From Heyndrickxia oleronia (lineage in GTDB: Bacteria > Bacillota > Bacilli > Bacillales > Bacillaceae_C): a DNA stretch of 64,000 bases. Below are positions 18,594 through 26,765 of this stretch, piece by piece (position 1 is the first letter of the stretch; the number at the start of each line of letters is the position of its first letter). The position numbers were made by a program, and so were the translations under genes. The stretch is taken from the NCBI RefSeq assembly GCF_017809215.1, contig NZ_CP065424.1, forward strand, positions 2,078,001-2,142,000. Direction: 5' to 3'. The notes under the pieces are model-generated. The model worked only from the letters and a program-made list of their open reading frames with translations. It did no database searches and was not told the DNA's origin.

Positions 18594-21401
18594 ATGAAAC
18601 AGCGTTTTGTAGTAGTAGACTTAGAGACAACAGGAAATTCACCCAAAAAAGGTGATCGAATCATCCAAATAGCTGCTGTTGTCATTGAAAATGAAGAAAT
18701 AATTGATCAATATACAACATTTGTTAATCCTTGTGTACCAATTCCATCATTTATTGAGGAACTAACTGGGATTAATGATGAAATGGTCAAACAGGCACCA
18801 TTATTTGAAGAAGTTGCCCCTGAGTTAACAAGGATTTTAAAAGACAGTATCTTTGTGGCGCATAATGTCTTGTTTGATTTGAATTTTCTCCAATCAGAAT
18901 TTAATCGAGTAGGTTGCCCGGAATTTGTCGGCTTAAATGTCGATACGGTCGAATTAGCAAAAGTATTATTGCCAACATCTGATAGCTATAAGCTGTTTGA
19001 GTTGACTGAATGTCTCGCAATCAAGCATGATCGGCCACATCAAGCGGATAGTGATGCGTTAGTAACCGCTGAATTGCTTTTGCAATTTATTAACCAAACA
19101 AGAGAGCTACCACTTGTAACACTCGAAAAGCTTGCAAAACTTTCAATAGGATTAAAGAGCAATTTAAACGAAATTTTTGAAGACATTCTGACAGAGAAAC
19201 GAAATCATTTAGAAAACCTCTCTGAGCATTTAGAGGTATTTAAAGGAATTGCCCTCCGTAAAAAAAATAAGAAATACTCCAATTATAACTATCGCGAAAA
19301 AAAGGAGTATCCTTTACATCAACATGATAAGCAAAAATTACTATCAAATGGAATAAAGCATTATGAAGTAAGAGATGGTCAACATGAAATGATGGATACG
19401 GTGTATGAAGCATTTCGATTAAATAAGCATGCAATGATTGAGGCTGGAACGGGAATTGGTAAATCAATTGCGTATTTATTACCTAGTATTTATTTTAGTA
19501 AAACTGAAAATCAACCCATTTTAATTAGTACTCATACGATACAATTGCAGGATCAATTATTAAATACGGAATTGAAAAAACTTGAAAAAGTACTCTCTTT
19601 TCCATTTAAAGCAGTTGTGCTTAAGGGGAAACAACATTACATAAATTTATTTAAATTTGAACAAACACTTTATGAAGCTGATCAGCAATATGACACAATC
19701 CTAACGAAAATGCAGTTATTAGTTTGGCTTATTCATACGGAAACAGGTGATATTGATGAGGTGAATTTATCAAGTGGCGGAAAAATCTTTTGGAATCGGA
19801 TAAGGCATGATGGTTGGCATTTATCGAAAGAACGGGATCCATGGATAGCAAAGGATTTTTATTTATACGCGAGAAGAGAAGCCGAGAATGCAGATATTGT
19901 TATTACAAACCATTCTATGCTACTACTTGATTTAATTCAGAAACAACAACTATTTAAAGAATTTAATTATGTGGTTATAGATGAAGCCCATCATTTTGAA
20001 AAAACTTCTAGAGGTTTTCTAGGAGAAAAATTGGAGTATATTCCTAGCAAATTTTTTTGCAGCCAACTAGGTTCATATGAAAAAAAGCAACTATTTTATC
20101 AACTCGAAGTAATGGTACAAAAGCAGAAAATTTCACTAAAAATGCCTACCTTTGAGTTAGATTTTATTATCGCTGAGCTTGAAACGGAAATCGATGAATT
20201 ATTCACCATTATTGCAGAGAAATTGTTGAAAAATGAGAAGAAAAATAAAGGACATCATAAACTGCAGATTCGTCTTTCAAACAAGTTATTGAAAGAAAAA
20301 TCTTTACAACCAATTTTATTTGCAGCTGAAAGAGTAATATCATCCGTTAATCAAATAAGAAGTGGATTAGAAGAGCGGTTAAGTCAATTGAAAAAGATTA
20401 GTGAAAAATTATCTGAAAAAGATAAGGCTCTTCTTGAGGAAGTCTTTAGCTATGATCATGAATTAGTATCATTTAAGCATTCGATCCAACATCTTTTGTT
20501 AGAGCAAACAAATGAATTTGTTTATTGGCTAGAAGGTGATATGCGGGCCATACCTAATAGTATTTCGATACAGGCACAACCGATTTCTGTAAGTGAGAAA
20601 TTGAGCAAAGAGTTTTTTGCTAAAAGAAAGAGTGTGATTTTAACTTCTGCTACTTTAACTGTAAAAGATTCTTTCCGTTTTTTTGAAAATGAATTAGGAC
20701 TTCATCAATTTGCGGATTTAATAAAGAAGCAAATACCTTCTCCTTTTCCATATTCAGAAATGACCAAGTTGTTAATTCCAAATGATATTCCTGAAATTCG
20801 TGAGGTGGCAGTATCTGAATATGTAGAAGCCATCGCTAATCATTTAATTGCCATTGCACAGGCAACAAAAGGTAGAATGCTCGTCTTATTTACCTCATAT
20901 GACATGTTAAAGAAAACGTATGAGTTAATGAAGGAAAGTGGCTTATTGGATGATTTTATACTTATTGCTCAAGGAATTACGACAGGAAGCAGGATGAGAT
21001 TAACAAAAAACTTTCAACGGTTTGATAAAGCTGTCCTTTTTGGTACAAATAGTTTTTGGGAGGGCGTAGACATTCCTGGTGAAGATCTGTCGTGTTTATC
21101 AATTGTGAGATTACCGTTTAGTCCTCCTGATGAGCCATATACATGGGCAAAGAATGAAGCTATACAGGCCGAAGGGAAAAATCCATTTTCTACTTATTCA
21201 TTACCTGAAGCGGTTATTCGATTTAAGCAAGGGTTTGGACGACTTATTCGTAGCGGTACTGACAAAGGAATTGTCATTGTATTTGATAGAAGAATTGAAA
21301 CAACATCATATGGAAATGCTTTTATTCGCTCAATACCATCCGTTCCAATTGAACATGTATCACTAAAGGAAATGATTGAAACGGTTGAAAATTGGTTATA
21401 A
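18594..21401 (+). CDS. dinG: DinG-family helicase with N-terminal 3'-5' exonuclease domain
   Basis: This 935-residue protein has an N-terminal DEDD exonuclease (VVVDLETTGN with the D-x-E pair near residue 9, AHNVLFDLNFL, and HQADSDALVTAELL) over about 165 residues. A superfamily 2 XPD-like helicase follows: Walker A EAGTGIGKS near residue 283, DEAHHF near 462, and the C-terminal motifs GTNSFWEGVDIPG and RFKQGFGRLIRS. I see no cysteine cluster between Walker A and DEAH. This agrees with Gram-positive DinG proteins, which have the nuclease but lack the iron-sulfur domain of E. coli DinG. ATG follows AGGTGAT. The order panD-dinG-ypmA is as in B. subtilis. Confidence 0.93.
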   Translation: MKQRFVVVDLETTGNSPKKGDRIIQIAAVVIENEEIIDQYTTFVNPCVPIPSFIEELTGINDEMVKQAPLFEEVAPELTRILKDSIFVAHNVLFDLNFLQSEFNRVGCPEFVGLNVDTVELAKVLLPTSDSYKLFELTECLAIKHDRPHQADSDALVTAELLLQFINQTRELPLVTLEKLAKLSIGLKSNLNEIFEDILTEKRNHLENLSEHLEVFKGIALRKKNKKYSNYNYREKKEYPLHQHDKQKLLSNGIKHYEVRDGQHEMMDTVYEAFRLNKHAMIEAGTGIGKSIAYLLPSIYFSKTENQPILISTHTIQLQDQLLNTELKKLEKVLSFPFKAVVLKGKQHYINLFKFEQTLYEADQQYDTILTKMQLLVWLIHTETGDIDEVNLSSGGKIFWNRIRHDGWHLSKERDPWIAKDFYLYARREAENADIVITNHSMLLLDLIQKQQLFKEFNYVVIDEAHHFEKTSRGFLGEKLEYIPSKFFCSQLGSYEKKQLFYQLEVMVQKQKISLKMPTFELDFIIAELETEIDELFTIIAEKLLKNEKKNKGHHKLQIRLSNKLLKEKSLQPILFAAERVISSVNQIRSGLEERLSQLKKISEKLSEKDKALLEEVFSYDHELVSFKHSIQHLLLEQTNEFVYWLEGDMRAIPNSISIQAQPISVSEKLSKEFFAKRKSVILTSATLTVKDSFRFFENELGLHQFADLIKKQIPSPFPYSEMTKLLIPNDIPEIREVAVSEYVEAIANHLIAIAQATKGRMLVLFTSYDMLKKTYELMKESGLLDDFILIAQGITTGSRMRLTKNFQRFDKAVLFGTNSFWEGVDIPGEDLSCLSIVRLPFSPPDEPYTWAKNEAIQAEGKNPFSTYSLPEAVIRFKQGFGRLIRSGTDKGIVIVFDRRIETTSYGNAFIRSIPSVPIEHVSLKEMIETVENWL

Positions 21402-21745
21402 ACATGTGGAGTTGATTGTCTTTTGATTTTCTATAACAAAATTTGCATTAAACTTTTATAGAAGAAATAGCTATCTTAGCAGAGAGATATTTGGGCTAGG
21501 CGTAGTTTCGACTTGAGTAGACACGACTCAATTATATAAACTACATTGAATTTTATAATTTCTTATCGTAAAAAACACGCTGCTTTTTATTAGCAGCGTG
21601 AAAAAATGTGTGGATTAGAAAAATTTTTTGGTATATCGTCAATAAACACGGAAATGTTGTTATAATAAATTTGTGTTTCAGTATTTATATTGTGGCTATA
21701 ATCGGTTACGATATTTATAACAATATTTGTTTTTGTAGGGGGATT
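21402..21745. other. Intergenic region between dinG and ypmA
   Basis: A perfect 8-bp hairpin CACGCTGC/GCAGCGTG lies at 21576-21600. The A-run precedes it and A's follow it, so it would make a good terminator only for reverse-strand transcription (a T-run follows it on that strand). No reverse-strand gene is visible nearby. The rest is AT-rich and without a supported gene; the ypmA promoter should lie between the hairpin and 21745. Confidence 0.5.
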
Positions 21746-21748
21746 ATG

Positions 21749-21919
21749 ATGGACAGCAAAATAGAAGTGCTATCAACTGTAAAGATTGAATACCAAGCTG
21801 AATTATACAAAATCGTTGATGCACTCAACAGAACATTAAAAAATCAAGATTTAATGTTCGGATTAGCATTAGATACTGAGGACCAAAGTAAAGCAGTATT
21901 TACAATATATCGTACATAG
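21749..21919 (+). CDS. ypmA: Small conserved protein YpmA
   Basis: This 56-residue protein (MDSKIEVLSTVKIEYQAELY...) matches YpmA of B. subtilis in length, sequence type and place between dinG and ypmB. Two tandem ATGs are present; the second is six bases from AGGGGG and is preferred. A longer frame back to 21608 has no ribosome binding site. No motif of known function is seen; the protein is predicted to be soluble. Confidence 0.85.
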   Translation: MDSKIEVLSTVKIEYQAELYKIVDALNRTLKNQDLMFGLALDTEDQSKAVFTIYRT

Positions 21920-21928
21920 AGGGTTATT

Positions 21929-22411
21929 ATGAAAAAATGGATTATCATCGCTGGATTATGTATTTTAGTTATTGTTGGGGTCAGTGTAAATGTATACTTC
22001 CAATCAATGAAGCCTATAAGCCATGCGAAAGATTTTGCAGAAAAAAAGGCAAGAGAAAAGGCGAATCTTACGTCTATGGATCAATTTTATCTGTATAATG
22101 GGGATATTACCTATTATGTAGCAGTTGGGAAACAAAAAAATGGGAAAAAGGTTGCTGTATGGATACCTGAAAAAAACAGTGATCAAATTACCATTGAAAA
22201 ATGGTCAGATGGAATTTCAAAGTCTGAGGCAATTAATACAGTAATGAAAAAGGAAAAACCGGCTAAAGTACTAGGTAGTCGCTTAGGTATGTTAGATAAG
22301 GAACCGGTTTGGGAAATTTCATATCTTGATCATTCATCACGGTTAAATTATGCCTATGTGTACTTTTTAAAGGATAATGATAAAACTCCGTATATGATTA
22401 CAAATATATAG
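21929..22411 (+). CDS. ypmB: DUF5590-type membrane-anchored protein YpmB
   Basis: This 160-residue protein has an N-terminal membrane anchor (IIIAGLCILVIVGVSVNVYF, residues 4-23) and an extracytoplasmic domain of about 130 residues. The domain shows the PepSY-like repeat pattern (AKDFAEKKAREKANL, then SEAINTVMKKEKPAKV). It lies between ypmA (9 bp gap) and aspB (15 bp gap), as in B. subtilis. The biochemical role is unknown; a surface-exposed protein is inferred from the anchor. Confidence 0.85.
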   Translation: MKKWIIIAGLCILVIVGVSVNVYFQSMKPISHAKDFAEKKAREKANLTSMDQFYLYNGDITYYVAVGKQKNGKKVAVWIPEKNSDQITIEKWSDGISKSEAINTVMKKEKPAKVLGSRLGMLDKEPVWEISYLDHSSRLNYAYVYFLKDNDKTPYMITNI

Positions 22412-22426
22412 AAAAGGTGAGGAGAA

Positions 22427-23617
22427 ATGACATTACAACTAGCAAATCGTGTAAGTGCTCTTACACCATCATCTACACTAGCCATTACTGCAAAAGCAAA
22501 AGCAATGAAAGCAGAAGGAATAGATGTCATCGGACTAGGGGCTGGAGAACCAGACTTTAATACACCACAACATATTATCGACGCTGCAATAAAGGCGATG
22601 AATGAAGGACAAACAAAATATACAGCTACAGGTGGACTTCCTGAATTAAAGAAAGCTATTATTGGAAAGTTTAAAAAGGATCAAAATATTGATTATAAGC
22701 CTTTTGAAATCATTGTAACAAATGGTGCTAAGCATGCCCTTTATACACTTTTTCAAGTGATTTTAAATGAAGGGGATGAGGTCATCATTCCAATTCCATA
22801 TTGGGTCAGTTATCCAGAACAGGTTAAGCTTGCTGGAGGAGAACCCGTATATATTAATGGAGAAGAAGCAAATCAATTTAAAATTACAGCAGATCAGCTG
22901 AAATCTGCTATAACTTCTAAAACAAAAGCTATCATTATTAACTCACCAAGCAATCCAACAGGTATGCTTTATACAAAAGAAGAGTTAACTGAATTAGGTG
23001 AAATTTGTTTAGAACATAATATTTTGATTATCTCTGATGAAATTTATGAAAAGTTAATTTATGGTGAACATACACATGTTTCAATTGCAGAACTTTCAAC
23101 TGAATTAAAAAATCAAACAATCATCATCAATGGAGTTTCTAAATCACATTCAATGACTGGATGGAGAATTGGATATGCAGCTGGAAATGCACTAATTATC
23201 AAAGCAATGACAGACCTTGCCAGTCATTCCACCTCAAATCCGACTACTCCATCACAATATGGAGCGATTGCGGCATATAATGGTACTCAGGAGCCAGTAG
23301 AAACAATGCGAGAAGCATTTGAAGATAGGTTAAATAAAATACATCAACAACTTATTCAAATTCCAGGAGTAAGCTGTTTGAAGCCTCAAGGTGCTTTTTA
23401 TTTGTTTCCAAATGTAATCGAGGCAGCTAAGCTAACAGGTTTTGATTCAGTGGATCAATTCGCGGAAGCATTACTTGAAGAGGCAAACGTTGCAGTCATT
23501 CCGGGTTCAGGCTTTGGAGCTCAAGATTATATTCGTTTATCTTATGCGACATCATTAGAATTATTAGAAAAAGCAATTGAAAGAATTCAACAGTTTGTAA
23601 AAAGTAAAATGAAATAA
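22427..23617 (+). CDS. aspB: Aspartate aminotransferase
   Basis: This 396-residue class I PLP aminotransferase has the conserved SNPTG (NSPSNPTGM), the DEIYEKL region and the PLP-lysine in NGVSKSHSMTGWRIGY. It interconverts aspartate/2-oxoglutarate and oxaloacetate/glutamate. ATG follows AAGGTGAGGAGA. In Bacillus, aspB lies next to asnS, linking aspartate supply to asparaginyl-tRNA synthesis; the order is the same here. A terminator follows. Confidence 0.94.
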   Translation: MTLQLANRVSALTPSSTLAITAKAKAMKAEGIDVIGLGAGEPDFNTPQHIIDAAIKAMNEGQTKYTATGGLPELKKAIIGKFKKDQNIDYKPFEIIVTNGAKHALYTLFQVILNEGDEVIIPIPYWVSYPEQVKLAGGEPVYINGEEANQFKITADQLKSAITSKTKAIIINSPSNPTGMLYTKEELTELGEICLEHNILIISDEIYEKLIYGEHTHVSIAELSTELKNQTIIINGVSKSHSMTGWRIGYAAGNALIIKAMTDLASHSTSNPTTPSQYGAIAAYNGTQEPVETMREAFEDRLNKIHQQLIQIPGVSCLKPQGAFYLFPNVIEAAKLTGFDSVDQFAEALLEEANVAVIPGSGFGAQDYIRLSYATSLELLEKAIERIQQFVKSKMK

Positions 23618-23637
23618 ATCCATTCTATAAAATAGAG

Positions 23638-23668
23638 TATCCCCCTAATAAATAGGGGGGATTTTTAA
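23638..23668 (+). terminator. Rho-independent terminator after aspB
   Basis: ATCCCCCTA and TAGGGGGGAT form a strong stem with a short loop, followed by TTTTT. Confidence 0.88.
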
Positions 23669-23762
23669 TTAATATTTTCCTTTTATATACTTGTTTAGTA
23701 TAATAAGTTTGGATATAAAATGATATGAAGTGTAGTTTTTGAAGTTTTTGGAGGGAAGTAGA

Positions 23763-25055
23763 TTGAAAACGACAATTAATGAAGTAAATAAATTCGTTGG
23801 ACAAGACGTCACGATAGGTGCTTGGGTTGCCAACAAAAGATCTAGCGGGAAAATCGCATTTTTACAACTTCGTGATGGAACAGGGTTTATCCAAGGGGTT
23901 GTAGTAAAAACAGATGTCCCTGAAGAAGTTTTTCAAAAAGCAAAATCTTTAACACAAGAAACTTCTATTTATGTGACAGGAACTGTTCAAGAAGATAGTC
24001 GCTCATCTTTCGGATACGAGCTTTTAGTAAAGGATGTAGAAGTAATTCATGAAGCACATGATTTCCCGATTACTCCGAAAGAACATGGAACAGAGTTCTT
24101 AATGGATCATCGTCATCTTTGGTTACGTTCACGTCGTCAACATGCGGTAATGAAAATCCGTAATGAAATCATTCGCGCCACGTATGAATTTTTTAATGAC
24201 AATGGATTTACTAAAATCGATCCACCAATTCTTACTGGAAGTGCTCCTGAAGGAACAACAGAATTATTTCATACAAAATATTTCGATGAAGATGCATACC
24301 TTTCACAAAGTGGTCAGCTATATATGGAAGCATCCGCAATGGCTTTAGGTAAAGTATTCTCATTTGGACCAACATTCCGCGCGGAAAAATCAAAAACAAG
24401 AAGACATTTAATTGAGTTTTGGATGATTGAACCAGAAATGGCATTTTACCAACATGAAGATAGCTTAAAAGTTCAAGAAGAATACGTTGCTCATATTGTT
24501 CAATCAGTTCTAAAGAATTGCAAATTAGAATTGGAACGATTAGGTAGGGATACTTCTAAGCTTGAGCAAGTAAAGGCACCGTTCCCTCGTATTGAATACG
24601 ATGATGCTCTTAAGCTTCTACATGAAAAAGGTTTTAATGATATTGAGTGGGGCGACGACTTTGGTGCACCACATGAAACAGCAATTGCAGAATCATTTGA
24701 TAAACCAGTCTTTATTACGAATTATCCAACTTCATTAAAGCCATTCTATATGCAACCACATCCAGAGCGTCCTGAAGTTGTTCTATGTGCTGATTTGATT
24801 GCGCCTGAAGGCTATGGGGAGATTATTGGTGGTTCTGAACGTATTTATGATTATGAATTAATGAAGAAAAGAATCGAAGAACATGGCTTAGGAATAGATG
24901 CATACCAATGGTATCTTGAATTAAGTCAATATGGAGCGGTTCCGCATTCAGGTTTTGGATTAGGACTAGAACGTACTGTAGCTTGGATTTCTGGAGTTGA
25001 GCATGTTCGTGAAACAATTCCATTCCCACGTTTACTTAACCGACTTTACCCATAA
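23763..25055 (+). CDS. asnS: Asparaginyl-tRNA synthetase
   Basis: The TTG at 23763 lies six bases after GGAGGGA and gives 430 residues, the same as B. subtilis AsnS; the frame upstream to 23739 overlaps the ribosome binding site. The N-terminal OB-fold anticodon domain ([23 protein letters not shown]) is followed by the class II catalytic core with motif 2 ([21 protein letters not shown]) and motif 3 ([15 protein letters not shown]). It charges tRNA-Asn. I looked for a T-box in the 145 bp upstream and saw none. Confidence 0.96.
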   Translation: MKTTINEVNKFVGQDVTIGAWVANKRSSGKIAFLQLRDGTGFIQGVVVKTDVPEEVFQKAKSLTQETSIYVTGTVQEDSRSSFGYELLVKDVEVIHEAHDFPITPKEHGTEFLMDHRHLWLRSRRQHAVMKIRNEIIRATYEFFNDNGFTKIDPPILTGSAPEGTTELFHTKYFDEDAYLSQSGQLYMEASAMALGKVFSFGPTFRAEKSKTRRHLIEFWMIEPEMAFYQHEDSLKVQEEYVAHIVQSVLKNCKLELERLGRDTSKLEQVKAPFPRIEYDDALKLLHEKGFNDIEWGDDFGAPHETAIAESFDKPVFITNYPTSLKPFYMQPHPERPEVVLCADLIAPEGYGEIIGGSERIYDYELMKKRIEEHGLGIDAYQWYLELSQYGAVPHSGFGLGLERTVAWISGVEHVRETIPFPRLLNRLYP

Positions 25056-25065
25056 TTAACGAATT

Positions 25066-25099
25066 AAAAGGTTGTGTCTAATAAACACAGCCTTTTTTC
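25066..25099 (+). terminator. Rho-independent terminator after asnS
   Basis: AAGGTTGTGT and ACACAGCCTT pair (one G-U) around a short loop, followed by TTTTTT. Confidence 0.85.
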
Positions 25100-25134
25100 T
25101 TTATTTCGATAGACATTACATTGTGGATATACAG

Positions 25135-25274
25135 GAAAATCAAGGGACAGATTTTCTTGGAAAGTCTAAGAACGTGACTTTCCTTTTTAGGGAAAATCAA
25201 AGGGCAGATTTTCTTGGAAAGTCTAGGAACGTGACTTTCCTTTTTAGGGAAAATCAAAGGGCAGATTTTCCTTG
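25135..25274. repeat. 57-bp tandem repeat with two nested hairpins, 2.4 copies, upstream of dnaD
   Basis: Copies start at 25135, 25192 and 25249 (the last is partial) with few changes. Each unit has two inverted repeats: GAAAATC ... GATTTTC and the perfect 8-bp pair GGAAAGTC ... GACTTTCC. The array ends about 50 bp before the dnaD start codon. No spacers are present, so it is not a CRISPR array. It could act as a structured dnaD leader or be a small repetitive element. Confidence 0.85.
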
Positions 25275-25322
25275 TTCCATATTTGTAATACTTCCTTTAT
25301 ACTTACTTATGAGGTGTACAAA

Positions 25323-26021
25323 ATGGATAAGGATTTAATTTTATCATGGATAGAGGATGGGATGATTCAGATTCCTCGACTTTTAATGGTTAAATATAAA
25401 CATATTGGTTTAAACGAAACTGAATTAGTTTTGTTATTGCAGGTTTTTTCCTTTTTAGAAAAAGGAAATGATTTTCCTACCCCGGCACAACTTTCAGAAA
25501 GAATGACGATTCCTGATGGCATGTGTGCTTCATTGTTAAGAAGATTAGTTCAGAATCAATATATTAGTATTGAAGAAGGGTATTCCGAAGAGAATATACG
25601 TTATGAAAAGTACTCATTAAAACCTCTATGGAGTAAATTAATCGATGAGTTTACATTTGAAAAGAAACAGGCTGACCTAGAACATAATTTACATGAAGAA
25701 ACGAATCTATATACAATTTTTGAACAGGAATTTGGGAGACCATTATCTCCTCTTGAATGCGAAACTTTGGCGATGTGGCTTGACCAAGATCATCAAGATC
25801 CATCTGTAATAAAGGCAGCTCTAAGGGAAGCTGTTATTTCTGGAAAATTAAATTTTCGATATATTGATCGAATATTATTTGAATGGAAGAAAAACGGAAT
25901 TAAAACAATTGAACAAGCAAAGGATTATGGTAATAAATTTCGTCAGCAACGTAAAAAAACTACGCTCGTTCAAAAAAGTGATTCGAAAACCATCCCTTTT
26001 TATAATTGGTTAGAACAATAA
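25323..26021 (+). CDS. dnaD: DNA replication initiation protein DnaD
   Basis: The ATG at 25323 follows GAGGTGTACAAA and gives 232 residues, the usual DnaD length; a longer upstream frame runs through the repeat and is rejected. The N-terminal winged-helix oligomerisation domain (residues about 1-110) precedes a DnaB_2/DnaD C-terminal domain (FEQEFGRPLSPLECETLAMW and LNFRYIDRILFEWKKNGI, about residues 130-205). DnaD acts with DnaB and DnaI to load the replicative helicase at oriC and at restarted forks. The gene pair dnaD-nth is as in B. subtilis. Confidence 0.94.
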   Translation: MDKDLILSWIEDGMIQIPRLLMVKYKHIGLNETELVLLLQVFSFLEKGNDFPTPAQLSERMTIPDGMCASLLRRLVQNQYISIEEGYSEENIRYEKYSLKPLWSKLIDEFTFEKKQADLEHNLHEETNLYTIFEQEFGRPLSPLECETLAMWLDQDHQDPSVIKAALREAVISGKLNFRYIDRILFEWKKNGIKTIEQAKDYGNKFRQQRKKTTLVQKSDSKTIPFYNWLEQ

Positions 26022-26057
26022 TAAATTACTTAAGAAATAGTCAAGGTGGAACGAAAA

Positions 26058-26708
26058 ATGTTAAATATGCAGCAAATTCGATTTTGCTTAGATGAAATAG
26101 GGAAAATGTTTCCCGATGCACATTGTGAATTAAATCATTCTAATCCTTTTGAACTTGTCATTGCTGTTTCACTTTCAGCACAATGCACGGATGTTCTTGT
26201 TAATAAAGTAACTAAATCTTTATTTGAAAAATATAAGACCCCCGAAGATTATTTAGCTGTTTCTTTAGAAGAGTTACAAAATGATATAAGATCTATTGGT
26301 CTATATAGAAACAAAGCGAAAAACATTCAAAAATTATGTAGCATGCTTATTAATGAATATCAAGGGAAGCTTCCGGAGGATAGAGATGAATTAACAAAAC
26401 TTCCTGGTGTCGGACGAAAGACAGCTAATGTCGTCGTTTCAGTAGCATTTGGTATTCCTGCTATCGCCGTAGATACACATGTTGAAAGGGTGAGTAAAAG
26501 ACTAGGAATTTGCAGATGGAAAGATAGTGTGTTAGAAGTAGAAAATACATTAATGAGAAAAGTTCCAAAAGAAGAATGGTCTCAGACTCATCATCGCTTA
26601 ATTTTTTTTGGTAGATATCATTGTAAGGCACAAAATCCGCAATGTGACATTTGCCCTTTATTAAGTGTTTGTCGGGAAGGACAAAAACGAATGAAGAAGA
26701 GGGAGTAA
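26058..26708 (+). CDS. nth: Endonuclease III
   Basis: The ATG at 26058 follows AAGGTGGAACG; an upstream GTG lies inside the ribosome binding site. The 216-residue bifunctional DNA glycosylase/AP lyase removes oxidised pyrimidines. The helix-hairpin-helix LPGVGRKTANVV, with the catalytic Lys, and the Asp in AVDTHVERVS are intact. The C-terminal [4Fe-4S] site follows the C-x6-C-x2-C-x5-C pattern (CKAQNPQCDICPLLSVC). In B. subtilis ypoC follows nth, but here the next gene is ponA on the opposite strand, so ypoC is absent at this place. Confidence 0.95.
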   Translation: MLNMQQIRFCLDEIGKMFPDAHCELNHSNPFELVIAVSLSAQCTDVLVNKVTKSLFEKYKTPEDYLAVSLEELQNDIRSIGLYRNKAKNIQKLCSMLINEYQGKLPEDRDELTKLPGVGRKTANVVVSVAFGIPAIAVDTHVERVSKRLGICRWKDSVLEVENTLMRKVPKEEWSQTHHRLIFFGRYHCKAQNPQCDICPLLSVCREGQKRMKKRE

Positions 26709-26720
26709 CCATATAATGAA

Positions 26721-26758
26721 AAAAGTCATCTAATCAGATTTGATTAGATGACTTTTTT
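26721..26758. terminator. Bidirectional terminator between nth and ponA
   Basis: AAGTCATCTAATCA and TGATTAGATGACTT form a perfect 14-bp stem with A's before and TTTTTT after; it serves both converging genes. Confidence 0.92.
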
Positions 26759-26765
26759 GTATTAA

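Noticed and set aside
21480..21530. Inverted repeat TTGAGT ... ACTCAA near 21512-21535 as an operator
   Set aside because: Only six base pairs, off the likely promoter, and no further support.
23618..23762. T-box riboswitch ahead of asnS
   Set aside because: The 145-bp gap holds the aspB terminator and no T-box signature (AGGGTGGNACCGCG) or specifier stem.
25072..25338. Reading frame of 88 codons through the dnaD upstream repeats
   Set aside because: It is created by the 57-bp (divisible by three) repeat, overlaps the asnS terminator and lacks a ribosome binding site.
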